A stretch of 19,869 nucleotides of DNA from WHSV01 sp050693975 (GCA_050693975.1 JBOGWV010000065.1:1-19869); one strand, 5' to 3'; counted from the stretch's first letter, positions 1-7,136 are shown. A program made the numbers and translations. Notes: generated by a model from the letters alone, not told the origin.

Positions 1-135
1 GCCTGTCGCTGGATGATCGACACGATCAAGTCCACGGTGCCGATCTGGAAACGAGAGGGCTACGCCGACGGCTCCTCGTGGGTGGGAGGCGAGGGCGAGG
101 GAAGCGATCGTCTCGACGATCGCGCAGACAAGTGA
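1..135 (+). CDS. moaE: Molybdopterin synthase catalytic subunit MoaE, C-terminal end (partial)
   Basis: Reading frame 1 is open from the first base to a TGA at 133-135 and encodes 44 residues. It contains the block IDTIKSTVPIWKRE, then YADGSSWVGGEGE. The xxPIWKxE..Y.DG..W pattern is the typical C-terminus of MoaE, the large subunit of molybdopterin synthase, which converts precursor Z to molybdopterin using thiocarboxylated MoaD. The catalytic Lys of MoaE lies in this region of the family (the K of the VPIWKxE block or nearby). The upstream part is outside the window. The stop overlaps the GTG start of the next gene by four bases (GTGA), so the two are probably co-transcribed. The call rests on a short tail only. 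Confidence 0.8.
   Translation, partial: ACRWMIDTIKSTVPIWKREGYADGSSWVGGEGEGSDRLDDRADK
104..123. repeat. Perfect 9-bp inverted repeat just before the quinone oxidoreductase start
   Basis: GCGATCGTC, a 2-base spacer TC, then GACGATCGC form a perfect dyad 8 bases before the GTG at 132. It lies inside the last codons of moaE, where it encodes part of SDRLDDR. It could be an operator or an intra-operon RNA hairpin. It could also be chance in GC-rich coding DNA. Confidence 0.4.
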
Positions 136-1082
136 GGGCGCTCGTTATCGCAAACGGCGAGCTTCGCGTCGAGGACCGACCCACGCCAGCTCCGGAGGGC
201 GACCAGGTGCTGGTCGAGGTCGCGGCGGCGGGCCTCAACCGGGCCGACCTGCTGCAGGTTCACGGCGCCCACCCCGCTCCGCCGGGCTGGCCCGCCGACG
301 TCCCCGGCCTGGAGTTCGCAGGCACCGTCGCGGCCACGGGCTCCGGCGTCACCTCGTTCTCCGGAGGCGAGCGCGTCTTCGGAATCATCGGCGGGGGCGG
401 CCACGCGACGCACCTCGTCACCCGCCAGGACCTCTGCGCGCTCGTGCCGGAGGGGGTCGATCTCGTCGCCGCGGGCGGAGTGCCCGAGGCCTACATCACT
501 GCTCACGACGCGCTGGTGACCAAAGGTGGATTGCGGCCCGGCGAGCGCGTTCTGATCCACGGCGTGGGCAGCGGGGTGGGAACCGCCGCGGTGCAGGTGG
601 CGCGCGCCCTGGGTGCAACCATCGTCGGCACGTCGAGGACGCCCGACAAGCTCGAACGCGCCCGCGCGATCGGTCTCGATTCCGGAGTCCTCGCAAGCGA
701 TGCCATGGCCGACGACATCGGCGAGGTCGACGTCGTGATCGACCTCATCGGCGGCGATTACGTCGCCACGGACGTCGAGGTGTGCCGGACGAATGGCCGC
801 ATCGTGATCGTGGGCCTGCTCGCCGGACCCGAGGCCACGTTGAACCTCGGCGCTCTGATGCGCAAGCGCCTGACCTTGCGCGGAACCACACTCCGCGCCC
901 GCCCCGACCACGAAAAGATCCTGGCCACCAGGGCTTTCGAGCGGGAGATCGCGCCCTTGATCGGCTCGGGTGCCCTCGAGGTGGTGCGCGACAAGACCTT
1001 CAAGCTCGACGAGGCGCCCGCGGCCTACGAGCACATGGCATCCAACGATGGTTACGGAAAGACCATTATCGAGATGGGGTGA
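132..1082 (+). CDS. PIG3-like NAD(P)H quinone oxidoreductase (zinc-independent MDR family)
   Basis: A 316-residue medium-chain dehydrogenase/reductase. The N-terminal GroES-like domain carries AAAGLNRADLLQVHG (residues 31-45) and the PPGWPADVPGLEFAGTV stretch, the hallmark of the PIG3/TP53I3-type quinone oxidoreductases. The Rossmann domain has the nucleotide-binding loop HGVGSGVGTAAVQVA (143-157). No cysteine/histidine zinc cluster is visible, fitting the zinc-independent QOR branch. The expected reaction is one-electron reduction of quinones with NADPH; the true substrate is unknown. I chose the GTG at 132, which overlaps the moaE stop and gives the normal MRALVIANGELRV start. An in-frame GTG at 78 would add an Arg-rich tail unlike the family. 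The SDR gene follows after four bases. Confidence 0.88.
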   Translation: MRALVIANGELRVEDRPTPAPEGDQVLVEVAAAGLNRADLLQVHGAHPAPPGWPADVPGLEFAGTVAATGSGVTSFSGGERVFGIIGGGGHATHLVTRQDLCALVPEGVDLVAAGGVPEAYITAHDALVTKGGLRPGERVLIHGVGSGVGTAAVQVARALGATIVGTSRTPDKLERARAIGLDSGVLASDAMADDIGEVDVVIDLIGGDYVATDVEVCRTNGRIVIVGLLAGPEATLNLGALMRKRLTLRGTTLRARPDHEKILATRAFEREIAPLIGSGALEVVRDKTFKLDEAPAAYEHMASNDGYGKTIIEMG

Positions 1083-1086
1083 GGAC

Positions 1087-1881
1087 GTGGACCTTGGCTT
1101 GACGGGCAAGGTGGCTTGGGTGCTGGGAGGCTCCTCGGGGCTGGGCAGGGCCTCCGCTACATCGCTGGCGCGTGAGGGGGCCGTCGTGGCGATCTCGTCT
1201 CGGGACGCCGGCGCACTCAACAAAACTGCGGCGGCGATCGAGAAGGAGTCGGGATCCCGCTGCATCGCGGTCCCACTCGACGTCACGGACCGCGCTGCCA
1301 TCGAAGCGGGCCATGCCGACATCGCGGACGAGCTGGGAGCGGTCGACATCCTCGTCTCCAACGGAGGGGGGCCACCCCCAGGGCAGTTCGAAGAAACCGA
1401 CGACGAAGTGATGCGGGGCGCCTTCGCACTGACCACCGCGTCCGCATGGCGGCTGGCCCAGGCCGTGCTCCCGGCGATGAAGGCCCGCGGCACCGGCGTA
1501 ATCATCTTTCTGACGTCGTCGTCGACCAAAGAGGTCATCGGAGGGCTGCTGCTGTCGAACATGATGCGCGCCGCGGTGGTCGGGATGGCCAAGACGATGT
1601 CCAAAGAGCTCGGTCCGAGCGGCGTCCGCGTCCTGTGTGTAGCGCCGGGTCGAATTCAGACCGCGCGCCTCGAGGCTCTCGACTCGAACAAAGCGAAACA
1701 GACGGGTAAGACCCCCGATCAGGTGGCTCAGGAGTTCAAGGACGTCATCCCCCTGCGCCGCTACGGGCGCATCGAGGAGTTCGGCGACGTGGTTGCCTTC
1801 GCCGCGTCGGCGCGAGCGAGCTATCTAACCGGCACCACCTTGATGGTCGATGGAGGCCTGACCAACAGCACCCACGCCTAA
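1087..1881 (+). CDS. Atypical short-chain dehydrogenase/reductase (LSNxxR type, BKR-like)
   Basis: A 264-residue Rossmann-fold SDR. The coenzyme loop is GGSSGLGRA (residues 14-22), the NNAG-equivalent is SNGGGPPPG (91-99), and the C-terminus has the usual VAPGRIQT and GTTLMVDGG blocks. The classical active site YxxxK is replaced: the aligned position reads LSNMMR (156-161), so Tyr becomes Ser and Lys becomes Arg. The NGGGPPPG plus LSNxxR combination is known for a subgroup of beta-ketoacyl-ACP-reductase-like SDRs that lack the catalytic tetrad. Activity is therefore uncertain even though annotation pipelines would call it a 3-oxoacyl-ACP reductase. The GTG at 1087 was chosen for its canonical DLGLTGKVAWVLGG start and its position four bases after the previous stop. 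It converges on the minus-strand gene ending at 1891. Confidence 0.88.
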   Translation: MDLGLTGKVAWVLGGSSGLGRASATSLAREGAVVAISSRDAGALNKTAAAIEKESGSRCIAVPLDVTDRAAIEAGHADIADELGAVDILVSNGGGPPPGQFEETDDEVMRGAFALTTASAWRLAQAVLPAMKARGTGVIIFLTSSSTKEVIGGLLLSNMMRAAVVGMAKTMSKELGPSGVRVLCVAPGRIQTARLEALDSNKAKQTGKTPDQVAQEFKDVIPLRRYGRIEEFGDVVAFAASARASYLTGTTLMVDGGLTNSTHA

Positions 1882-1890
1882 CGGTTCACA

Positions 1891-2655
1891 CTAGGCGCTG
1901 CGTTCGGTTGCGGGAGGTGGGCGGCGGCCGGTGAAGGCTCTGATCGCGACGATCGCGAAGCCGACCAGCAGGCCGATCAGGAAAGTCATGAGGTAAACGC
2001 GCAGATAGGGGGTGTCCCCCTCGGAGCCGGTCGTGTCGCTCGGGGGGGCCGCGGCGGGGGGGTCGACGGTCTCCTCGGGGGGCGGCGGCGGCGTCGCCGT
2101 GGGGCTGGGAGCGACCGACTGTCCGATGACCTTCACCTGGAGCCGGGACTTGAACTCCCGCTTGAAGATCGGGCTGGATCGCTCGGTGCCCACGGTGCGC
2201 GTGAAGCGCAACGAGAAGTAATAGGTCCCGGGTTGAGCGAAGAACTCCGCATCGGGACTGACTTCGTTGCCGACCTCGGCCGTCTTCAGGCTCCACTTCG
2301 CCGAGTCAGCGGCCCCGTCGAAACCCTCGATCGCGTTGGTCAGCCAGCGATCCCGCAGTGAGTTATAGACCTGCAGCTGGGCGATTGCGAAAGAGTCGAA
2401 CCCGACGTTCGATTGGCCAAGCAGCTTGGCGGACACCTTGAGAGCCTGGCCCTCGGCGAGCTCGACCGCGTAGAACAGCTCCTCGGACATCCGGATCGAG
2501 TCCGAATAGCCACCGGGTTCCACCGCCGGGGCCTCGGTGAAGCTGCCGCCGCCCTTTACCGGAGAGCCCTGCTGGGCCGCCGCAGCTGGAGCGACACCAA
2601 CTCTCGCCAACGTGGCAAGAAGGAGCGAGGCAAGAAAGAGAACCGGGCCCCTCAT
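1891..2655 (-). CDS. Exported single-pass membrane protein resembling the C-terminal half of the adjacent VWA protein
   Basis: 254 residues. It has an N-terminal signal peptide (MRGPVLFLASLLLATLARVG, then an Ala-rich cleavage region). A globular extracytoplasmic domain spans roughly residues 35-180, followed by a Pro/Thr/Glu-rich linker (PSPTATPPPPPEETVDPP), a membrane helix (about 222-243) and a basic tail. The domain starts TEAPAVEPGGYSDSIRMSEE and continues LFYAVELAEGQALKVSAK. This closely parallels SDAPALESGQFTDSISPGES and LYYAVDLAEGQSLGASVA in the upstream VWA protein, and both end in a LQVKVIGQ / MLVEVTGE strand before the linker. The two therefore share a beta-sandwich-like (PPC-like) domain and membrane anchor, probably from duplication. 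The start overlaps the VWA stop (ATGA), so they are translationally coupled. No enzymatic motif is visible and the function is unknown. It is the last gene of the pilus island. Confidence 0.72.
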   Translation of the reverse strand: MRGPVLFLASLLLATLARVGVAPAAAAQQGSPVKGGGSFTEAPAVEPGGYSDSIRMSEELFYAVELAEGQALKVSAKLLGQSNVGFDSFAIAQLQVYNSLRDRWLTNAIEGFDGAADSAKWSLKTAEVGNEVSPDAEFFAQPGTYYFSLRFTRTVGTERSSPIFKREFKSRLQVKVIGQSVAPSPTATPPPPPEETVDPPAAAPPSDTTGSEGDTPYLRVYLMTFLIGLLVGFAIVAIRAFTGRRPPPATERSA

Positions 2656-3974
2656 CTCGTCCCCACCAACCTGCGGCCCGCTATCGCCCCCAGGGCCGCG
2701 CCAAGGAGCCCGAATGCGAGCCCTCCGATGATCAGCATCATCGTGTTGCCGCTCGACGAGTCGTCACCCGCGGCGGAGCTCGGATCTCCTCCGCCGCGGG
2801 TATCTGGCTGCTCCGTCGGTGAGGGCTCGACCGGCTCGCCGGTGACCTCGACGAGCATCTCGATGGGATACTCCTCCGCGGGATCGCCCTGCGAGTCGAG
2901 CGACAGATTCAGGTGATAGGCGCCCGGCACCTGCATCACCGGTGCGGTTGCCGCGGGACCAATGGTCTCGGTTACCACCGAGATGGACTGCAGGCTCTCG
3001 CCAGTCGAGACCGCGGCGTCGTTGGCGACGAACTCCTGGGACGGGTTGGTCAGCGTGAGGTCGAGCGTGCCGAGGAAGTTGATCTCGCCAACCGTCGCCA
3101 CCGACGCGCCCAGCGACTGCCCCTCGGCGAGATCCACCGCGTAGTAGAGGCTCTCGCCCGGCGAGATCGAATCGGTGAACTGCCCCGACTCAAGTGCGGG
3201 CGCGTCCGAGGTCGAAGTACCGCCGGTCACCGCGGTCCCGCTGGTCTCGAACTTGCGCAGCGCTCGCAACGAAAGCTGCGCTAGTTGGTCCGACAGCTCC
3301 GCCGACGAGTTCGCGTCGACGTAGCTCCCCTCGGCCACTCGAGCGATGCACTGGAGCTCCTTGCGCGCCTGCGGATCGACCTGGAAGCCGACCGTGTCGA
3401 TTCGAAGATCGACTCCCTGCTTCGTGAGCTTCTTGGCGACCTTGCACGGCGGAGGCGGAGCGCAGGTGTCGATGCCGTCCGACACGAGCACGATCGTGCG
3501 GTCACCGGTGGCGGGCAGGTCCGCGGCCCCCTTGCGCAGCGACAGTCCGATCGGGGTGAAGCCCTTGGCGTCGAAGGACGCGATCCTCTGCTTCATCCCA
3601 CCCCGGTCGAGGGGGCCGACGGGAACAATCAACTCGGTGTCCTTGCATCCTCGCTGCTTGTCGGTGTTGGGAACCCGGTGACCGTAGACTCGCAGCCCCA
3701 CGAGCGAGTCTTCCGGCAGCGCGTCTACCACTCCGTTGAGCGCCGCCTTGGCCCCCTGGATCTTGGTGCTTCCGGCTCCGTCGCTCGCGTTCATCGAACC
3801 GGAGGAGTCCAGGATCAAGAGCAGAGCGGGCGGAGTCTCGTCATCGGTCTGGGCCGAACTTTCAGCACCGAGTGGGACAAGCAGCAAAGCAAAGCCGAGG
3901 GTCAGCGCGAGCGCGGTGATCAATCGGCGGGGGGCAGCGCCCCCGAAGCGCGCCGCCACAGCACGATTACTCAT
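2652..3974 (-). CDS. VWA-domain surface protein with C-terminal beta domain and membrane anchor
   Basis: 440 residues. A signal peptide (about 1-42, core LITALALTLGFALLLVPLGA) is followed by a von Willebrand factor A domain (about 49-235). The MIDAS signature is DSSGSM, with D56, S58 and S60, and a second acidic site lies in IVLVSDGIDTC. A PPC-like beta domain follows (about 250-375), then a Pro/Gly/Ser linker (PSPTEQPDTRGGGDPSS) and one membrane helix near the C-terminus (MMLIIGGLAFGLLGAALGAI). VWA domains bind ligands through a divalent cation. In diderm Tad loci a VWA domain is often part of TadG at the pilus tip, so a tip or adhesion role is a reasonable inference here. Cysteines at GCKDTE and CAPPPPC/C could form disulfides. 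The gene begins 14 bases after the TadG-M15 stop and overlaps the next gene by ATGA. Confidence 0.85.
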   Translation of the reverse strand: MSNRAVAARFGGAAPRRLITALALTLGFALLLVPLGAESSAQTDDETPPALLLILDSSGSMNASDGAGSTKIQGAKAALNGVVDALPEDSLVGLRVYGHRVPNTDKQRGCKDTELIVPVGPLDRGGMKQRIASFDAKGFTPIGLSLRKGAADLPATGDRTIVLVSDGIDTCAPPPPCKVAKKLTKQGVDLRIDTVGFQVDPQARKELQCIARVAEGSYVDANSSAELSDQLAQLSLRALRKFETSGTAVTGGTSTSDAPALESGQFTDSISPGESLYYAVDLAEGQSLGASVATVGEINFLGTLDLTLTNPSQEFVANDAAVSTGESLQSISVVTETIGPAATAPVMQVPGAYHLNLSLDSQGDPAEEYPIEMLVEVTGEPVEPSPTEQPDTRGGGDPSSAAGDDSSSGNTMMLIIGGLAFGLLGAALGAIAGRRLVGTR

Positions 3975-3988
3975 GGAGCCCGACCCTA

Positions 3989-4888
3989 CTAGTCTTCGAT
4001 GGGGATAAAGCTGATCTCGAAGACCGAGGGTCCATACATGCTCCCGGCGAAGTCACCCACGATCCCGGCGCGCGCTCCCCCGAGGTCGAAGTGAGCGTGG
4101 TCGAAGTGACCCTCTGATAGCCAGATCACCCCGTAGCCCAACTCGGTGATGTACGAGATAAGCGGGGTGATGGCGGCCTTTTCCGAAGCGCTCTCGCCGG
4201 CTCCGAAGTTCACATCGATGGCGCCGCTGCGGTAGTGCCACGAGCCGTCGGTGTGCACCGGCGCAACGCCACCGAAGGCCGGATGCTCCCCAACCTGGAA
4301 GCCGTGCGCCTGAAGGAAGCTGCCGAGCGCAACGATGTCCAGGGGGCCGGTCGCGAAGTCCTCCTTGAACTCCTTCCAGTCCGCGCCGGGGATTCGTCCC
4401 GCTCCGCTGTTCCCACTGATTCCGAGGTTCGGGATTCCGCCGGTGTAGACGAGCGGCTGCGCGTCGAGCTCGGCGCGCGACACCTCGGCGCCCTCGAAGT
4501 CCTCGGCGTTGAGCACCTCGGCGTCCTCGCCGAGCTTCTCGTTCGTCACGACCGCCACCTGCACCTCGAGGCCCTCCAGGTCACACGAGGTGACGGTCGA
4601 GTCGTTCAGAGATGCGTAGTCGTTCGCCGCCGCGCAGACGCGCCCCTCGTCGACCAGGGCCAGGTCCGAGAACCCCAGCCGTGAGGCCATGTCGAGGAGT
4701 TGCGTACGCAGGTCCTTGGCCGCGGCCGCGGCCGCGGCGTCGGCGCCGGTCTGTGCCGTTGCCGAGAGCCCCGCGGCGCGGCCTACTTGAAACAGGATGG
4801 CGCCGGCCGCAAGAAGGGCCGTGAACAACACGAGAAGGACAGGCATGACCTGTCCTTCTTCGTGGCCCTTGAGGCGAGTCGGCGCCAA
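3989..4888 (-). CDS. TadG-like pilus-assembly protein fused to an M15-like zinc peptidase domain
   Basis: 299 residues. The N-terminus (EGQVMPVLLVLFTALLAAGA, residues 11-30) matches the TadG/TadE-type membrane anchor of Flp pilus assembly proteins, followed by an Ala-rich helix (48-58). The C-terminal region (about 180-275) reads as a D,D-/L,D-carboxypeptidase or endolysin-like M15 fold. It contains HYRSGAIDVNF, with H218 and D225 (His-x6-Asp spacing), then GYGVIWLSEGHFDHAHFDLG with H261, H264 and H266. These could supply the H-D-H zinc site. The expected role is peptidoglycan peptide cleavage outside the membrane, perhaps opening the wall for the pilus; this is inference. The TTG at 4888 was chosen because it keeps the conserved EGQV motif; an ATG 42 bases further in would remove it. 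The pilin gene stops only six bases upstream. Confidence 0.72.
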   Translation of the reverse strand: MAPTRLKGHEEGQVMPVLLVLFTALLAAGAILFQVGRAAGLSATAQTGADAAAAAAAKDLRTQLLDMASRLGFSDLALVDEGRVCAAANDYASLNDSTVTSCDLEGLEVQVAVVTNEKLGEDAEVLNAEDFEGAEVSRAELDAQPLVYTGGIPNLGISGNSGAGRIPGADWKEFKEDFATGPLDIVALGSFLQAHGFQVGEHPAFGGVAPVHTDGSWHYRSGAIDVNFGAGESASEKAAITPLISYITELGYGVIWLSEGHFDHAHFDLGGARAGIVGDFAGSMYGPSVFEISFIPIED

Positions 4889-4894
4889 TGCGGT

Positions 4895-5122
4895 CTAAGC
4901 TCCGCCGCCGCCGATGCCGCTGATGATGGTCGTGATCTTGGAGACGATGGCCGAGCCGATGCTCGAGTTGGCCGCGATGATGACGCCGACGACGGCGGCG
5001 ACGAAGGCAAGGATGCCGACGTACTCGGCCGCGGTCTGCCCGTCCTCGCTGTCGAGGGTCTCTCGCAGGCGCAGCGGGGCGTCCTGGAGTGCGACGTAGG
5101 TGCGAATCGCCAGATCCTCCAT
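4895..5122 (-). CDS. flp: Flp-type major pilin precursor
   Basis: 75 residues. A charged leader (MEDLAIRTYVALQDAPLRLRETLDSEDG) ends in the prepilin cleavage site G28|QTAAEY. It has glutamate at +5 and tyrosine at +6, exactly the Flp motif G|xxxxEY cut by TadV/CpaA-type prepilin peptidases. A hydrophobic helix follows (VGILAFVAAVVGVIIA) and the tail is glycine-rich (ISGIGGGGA). The mature pilin would be about 47 residues, normal for Flp. The ATG at 5122 was chosen because AAGGAGGAGG lies five bases upstream; an upstream in-frame ATG at 5179 would bury that site. This is the strongest ribosome binding site seen in the island, as expected for an abundant structural subunit. No prepilin peptidase is encoded in the window. 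Confidence 0.92.
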   Translation of the reverse strand: MEDLAIRTYVALQDAPLRLRETLDSEDGQTAAEYVGILAFVAAVVGVIIAANSSIGSAIVSKITTIISGIGGGGA

Positions 5123-5127
5123 TGCTA

Positions 5128-5137
5128 CCTCCTCCTT
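5128..5137 (-). promoter_or_regulatory. Strong ribosome binding site of the Flp pilin
   Basis: On the minus strand AAGGAGGAGG precedes the ATG at 5122 by five bases. It fixes the pilin start and excludes the longer reading from 5179. Confidence 0.8.
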
Positions 5138-5139
5138 CT

Positions 5140-5284
5140 GGGCCTGGGGCCCGGTAAGTCCTGCCGTTGCCGCTTTCATTACGCTTTGACAGGACTCAGG
5201 TTAGGGATTGGGGGGCGCTCCTTCGAGGGTCCCAAGGCCCATTTGAGCGCCTGGGCCGGGCCCAAATGGGGCCTGGGCCCCCCC
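5140..5284. promoter_or_regulatory. Cluster of GC-rich dyads between the response regulator and pilin genes
   Basis: Four dyads lie in or beside the regulator-pilin gap: GGGCC-TGG-GGCCC at 5140-5152; GGCCCATTTG (5236-5245) pairing with CAAATGGGGCC (5263-5273, one extra G); TGGGCC-G-GGCCCA at 5252-5264, nested in its loop; and GGGGCC-TG-GGCCCC at 5268-5281. No T-tract follows on the minus strand, so a classical rho-independent terminator is not supported. It could be an operator, an attenuator or an RNA stabiliser protecting pilin mRNA. The 5123-5295 stretch holds no other gene, and I see no convincing -35/-10 pair. Confidence 0.4.
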
Positions 5285-5295
5285 GCTCGCAAGCC

Positions 5296-5925
5296 TCATC
5301 TGGTTACTCCCAGGTGCGAGGCGATGGCCTCGGCCCGGTTGGTGACGCCGAGCTTTGCGTAGATGCGGTTGATATGGTTCTTGACGGTCTTCTCTGAGAT
5401 GAACAGCTCGGTGGCGATGGCGCCGTTCGAATGGCCCTGCGCCAGGAGGTTCATGATCTCGGCCTCGCGCTCGGTCAGCCGCGCGGGCCCCTCCCGCTCG
5501 GCCATCGCCGGGCCCTCCCGGAGCGCATCGAACACCACCGACACCACCGACGGGGAGATGACGTTGTGACCGGCCGCCAGGTCGGTCACCGCCCGAGTCA
5601 GCTCGTCGGGCGTGAAGCGGCCGTGCACCAGGTAGCCCGACGCCCCCGCCTTGATCGCGCCGGACACCCGCTCCTCGTCCTCGGAGTAGGTGAGCATCAT
5701 CACCCTCGCCATCTTGCTCAGAGGACCGGCGGCCTCGATTCCGTCCATCACCGGCATGCGCACGTCGAGTAGGACGACGTCGGGTTTGTGCTCCTTGGCC
5801 ATCGCGATGCCCTCTTTGCCGGTCCCGGCCTCGCCCACCACCTCGATTCCGTCGGCGACCTCCAGCAGGCTCACCACCCCGCGCCTCAACACCGCGTTGT
5901 CGTCGACGATGAGAACTCTGATCAT
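5296..5925 (-). CDS. NarL/FixJ-family response regulator
   Basis: 209 residues. The receiver domain (1-120) has the acidic pair D8-D9 in LIVDDN, phosphoacceptor D54 in VVLLDVRMPVMDG and switch Thr T79. The usual lysine after strand beta-5 (GYLxK) is histidine here (SGYLVHG, H101), a substitution that may alter phosphorylation dynamics. The C-terminal LuxR-type helix-turn-helix runs from LTEREAEIMNLLAQGHSNGA through ELFISEKTVKNHINRIYAKL. It is the partner of the kinase gene whose stop overlaps this start by ATGA. Its location between tadC and the pilin suggests that it controls this pilus locus, with the dyads immediately downstream as possible binding sites; the regulatory target is inferred from position only. 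Confidence 0.92.
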   Translation of the reverse strand: MIRVLIVDDNAVLRRGVVSLLEVADGIEVVGEAGTGKEGIAMAKEHKPDVVLLDVRMPVMDGIEAAGPLSKMARVMMLTYSEDEERVSGAIKAGASGYLVHGRFTPDELTRAVTDLAAGHNVISPSVVSVVFDALREGPAMAEREGPARLTEREAEIMNLLAQGHSNGAIATELFISEKTVKNHINRIYAKLGVTNRAEAIASHLGVTR

Positions 5926-7136
5926 GGCGTCCGCCTCCCGTTTTCACTGGGGCGCGGGGTTGCCCGGGGCACGACGACTCTCATGGTCGTGCCCTCGCCC
6001 GGCGCCGATGCAACCTCCAAGCGGCCGCCGACGCGCTCGGCGCGCTCGCACATGCCGATGATCCCGAAATGGCCGCCGTGGCGGAGCTCGGAGAGGTCGT
6101 CGAGGACGTCGAAGCCCCGCCCGTCGTCGTCCACGCTCAAGACGATCTCGCCTGCCGCGGCCTCGAGGCCCAGCCGTACCTTGTCGGCATACGCGTGACG
6201 CTCGATGTTGCGCACGGCCTCTCGCACGATCGAAAACAGCTCCCAGCGCGTCTCGGGGGCCGCGTCGCAGTTCTCGTCGGCGTCACAGACCAGCGCGATG
6301 CCGGTGCGATCGGACCAGGTAGAGGCGAAGGCGCACACAGCGGTGCCCAGCGGCACGTCGAGCATGTCCGCGCGCATGTCGGTCAACAGCTCTCTGGCCT
6401 CGGCCGACGCCAGCTTCGCGGCGCGGGCAACCTGTCCGGCCTCGGATGCCGCCCGATCGGGGTCCCTGCGCACCCACGCGGGAAGCGCGCTCGCCGTCAA
6501 CGAGATTCCCTGGATGGTCTTCGCCAGCGAGTCGTGCATCTCGCGCGCCAGGCGGGCCCGCTCGCGCTCGATCACGGTCGAGCGTTCGGCCTCGGCGAGC
6601 CTGGCCTCGGTCCGCGCCTGACGATCGAGCAGGTTCCTAACCGCGGCTCCTCCGGTCGCGCAGAGCGGATACAGGGCGGGTAGCCCGACGATCAGCTGAA
6701 AGGTTCCGACCTCTCCCGCCTCCGCCCTCAGATACAGCCCCGCCCAGTAGAAGGCCAGGATGGCAACCGAAAGAACAGCGGCCCCCGTCCATCCGTACAG
6801 AACGCCCGCCAGCAGCGCGGTTCCGAGTGTGAAGTAAAAGAACGGGCTCTCCGCTCCGGTGAGGGTCAGGATTCCCATCGCGATGAACAGGTCGCACACG
6901 AGATAAGCGGGATGGCGCAGTAGCACCGACCCGAAGCGCTCCCAGAACACGATCGGCAGAAACGAGGTCAGCGCGGCGATGCCGAGGATGCCGAGGAGCA
7001 GGCCGAAGTCCTCCAGCCGAGATGGGATCCACAACACGACGACGGTCAGCGCGATCAGCCGGAAGTTGAAGATCAGCCTGCAGAGCCCACCGACGCGCTC
7101 CATGGACATCCCAGTCTCGCGCTCGAGCTCATGCAC
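5922..7136 (-). CDS. Membrane-bound NarL-type sensor histidine kinase (HisKA_3)
   Basis: About 404 residues from the GTG at 7136. The N-terminal half has several hydrophobic segments (LIALTVVVLWIP, LLLGILGIAALTSFLPIVFW, AYLVCDLFIAMGIL, FYFTLGTALLAGVLYGW, GAAVLSVAILAFYWAGLYL, LIVGLPALYPLC), making a polytopic sensor with no large extracellular domain. The HisKA_3 dimerisation domain contains the phosphoacceptor in LAREMHDSLAKTIQG (H201). The ATPase domain has the N box EAVRNIERHA (306-315), the G1 box DDDGRGFD (336-343) and GIIGM. It should phosphorylate the overlapping response regulator. Start choice is uncertain: GTG 7136 has AGGA eight bases upstream and overlaps the tadC stop by eight bases. 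TTG 7157 and ATG 7109 are also in frame. Confidence 0.9.
   Translation of the reverse strand: MHELERETGMSMERVGGLCRLIFNFRLIALTVVVLWIPSRLEDFGLLLGILGIAALTSFLPIVFWERFGSVLLRHPAYLVCDLFIAMGILTLTGAESPFFYFTLGTALLAGVLYGWTGAAVLSVAILAFYWAGLYLRAEAGEVGTFQLIVGLPALYPLCATGGAAVRNLLDRQARTEARLAEAERSTVIERERARLAREMHDSLAKTIQGISLTASALPAWVRRDPDRAASEAGQVARAAKLASAEARELLTDMRADMLDVPLGTAVCAFASTWSDRTGIALVCDADENCDAAPETRWELFSIVREAVRNIERHAYADKVRLGLEAAAGEIVLSVDDDGRGFDVLDDLSELRHGGHFGIIGMCERAERVGGRLEVASAPGEGTTMRVVVPRATPRPSENGRRTP

Noticed and set aside
60..1604. 514-codon open frame on the minus strand
   Set aside because: It lies antisense to the oxidoreductase and SDR genes, which have clear family motifs. Its translation has no recognisable domain and reflects GC-rich codon bias.
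4718..4737. GC-only repeat of GGCCGC units
   Set aside because: It encodes the Ala-rich helix of the TadG-like protein; simple codon repetition explains it.
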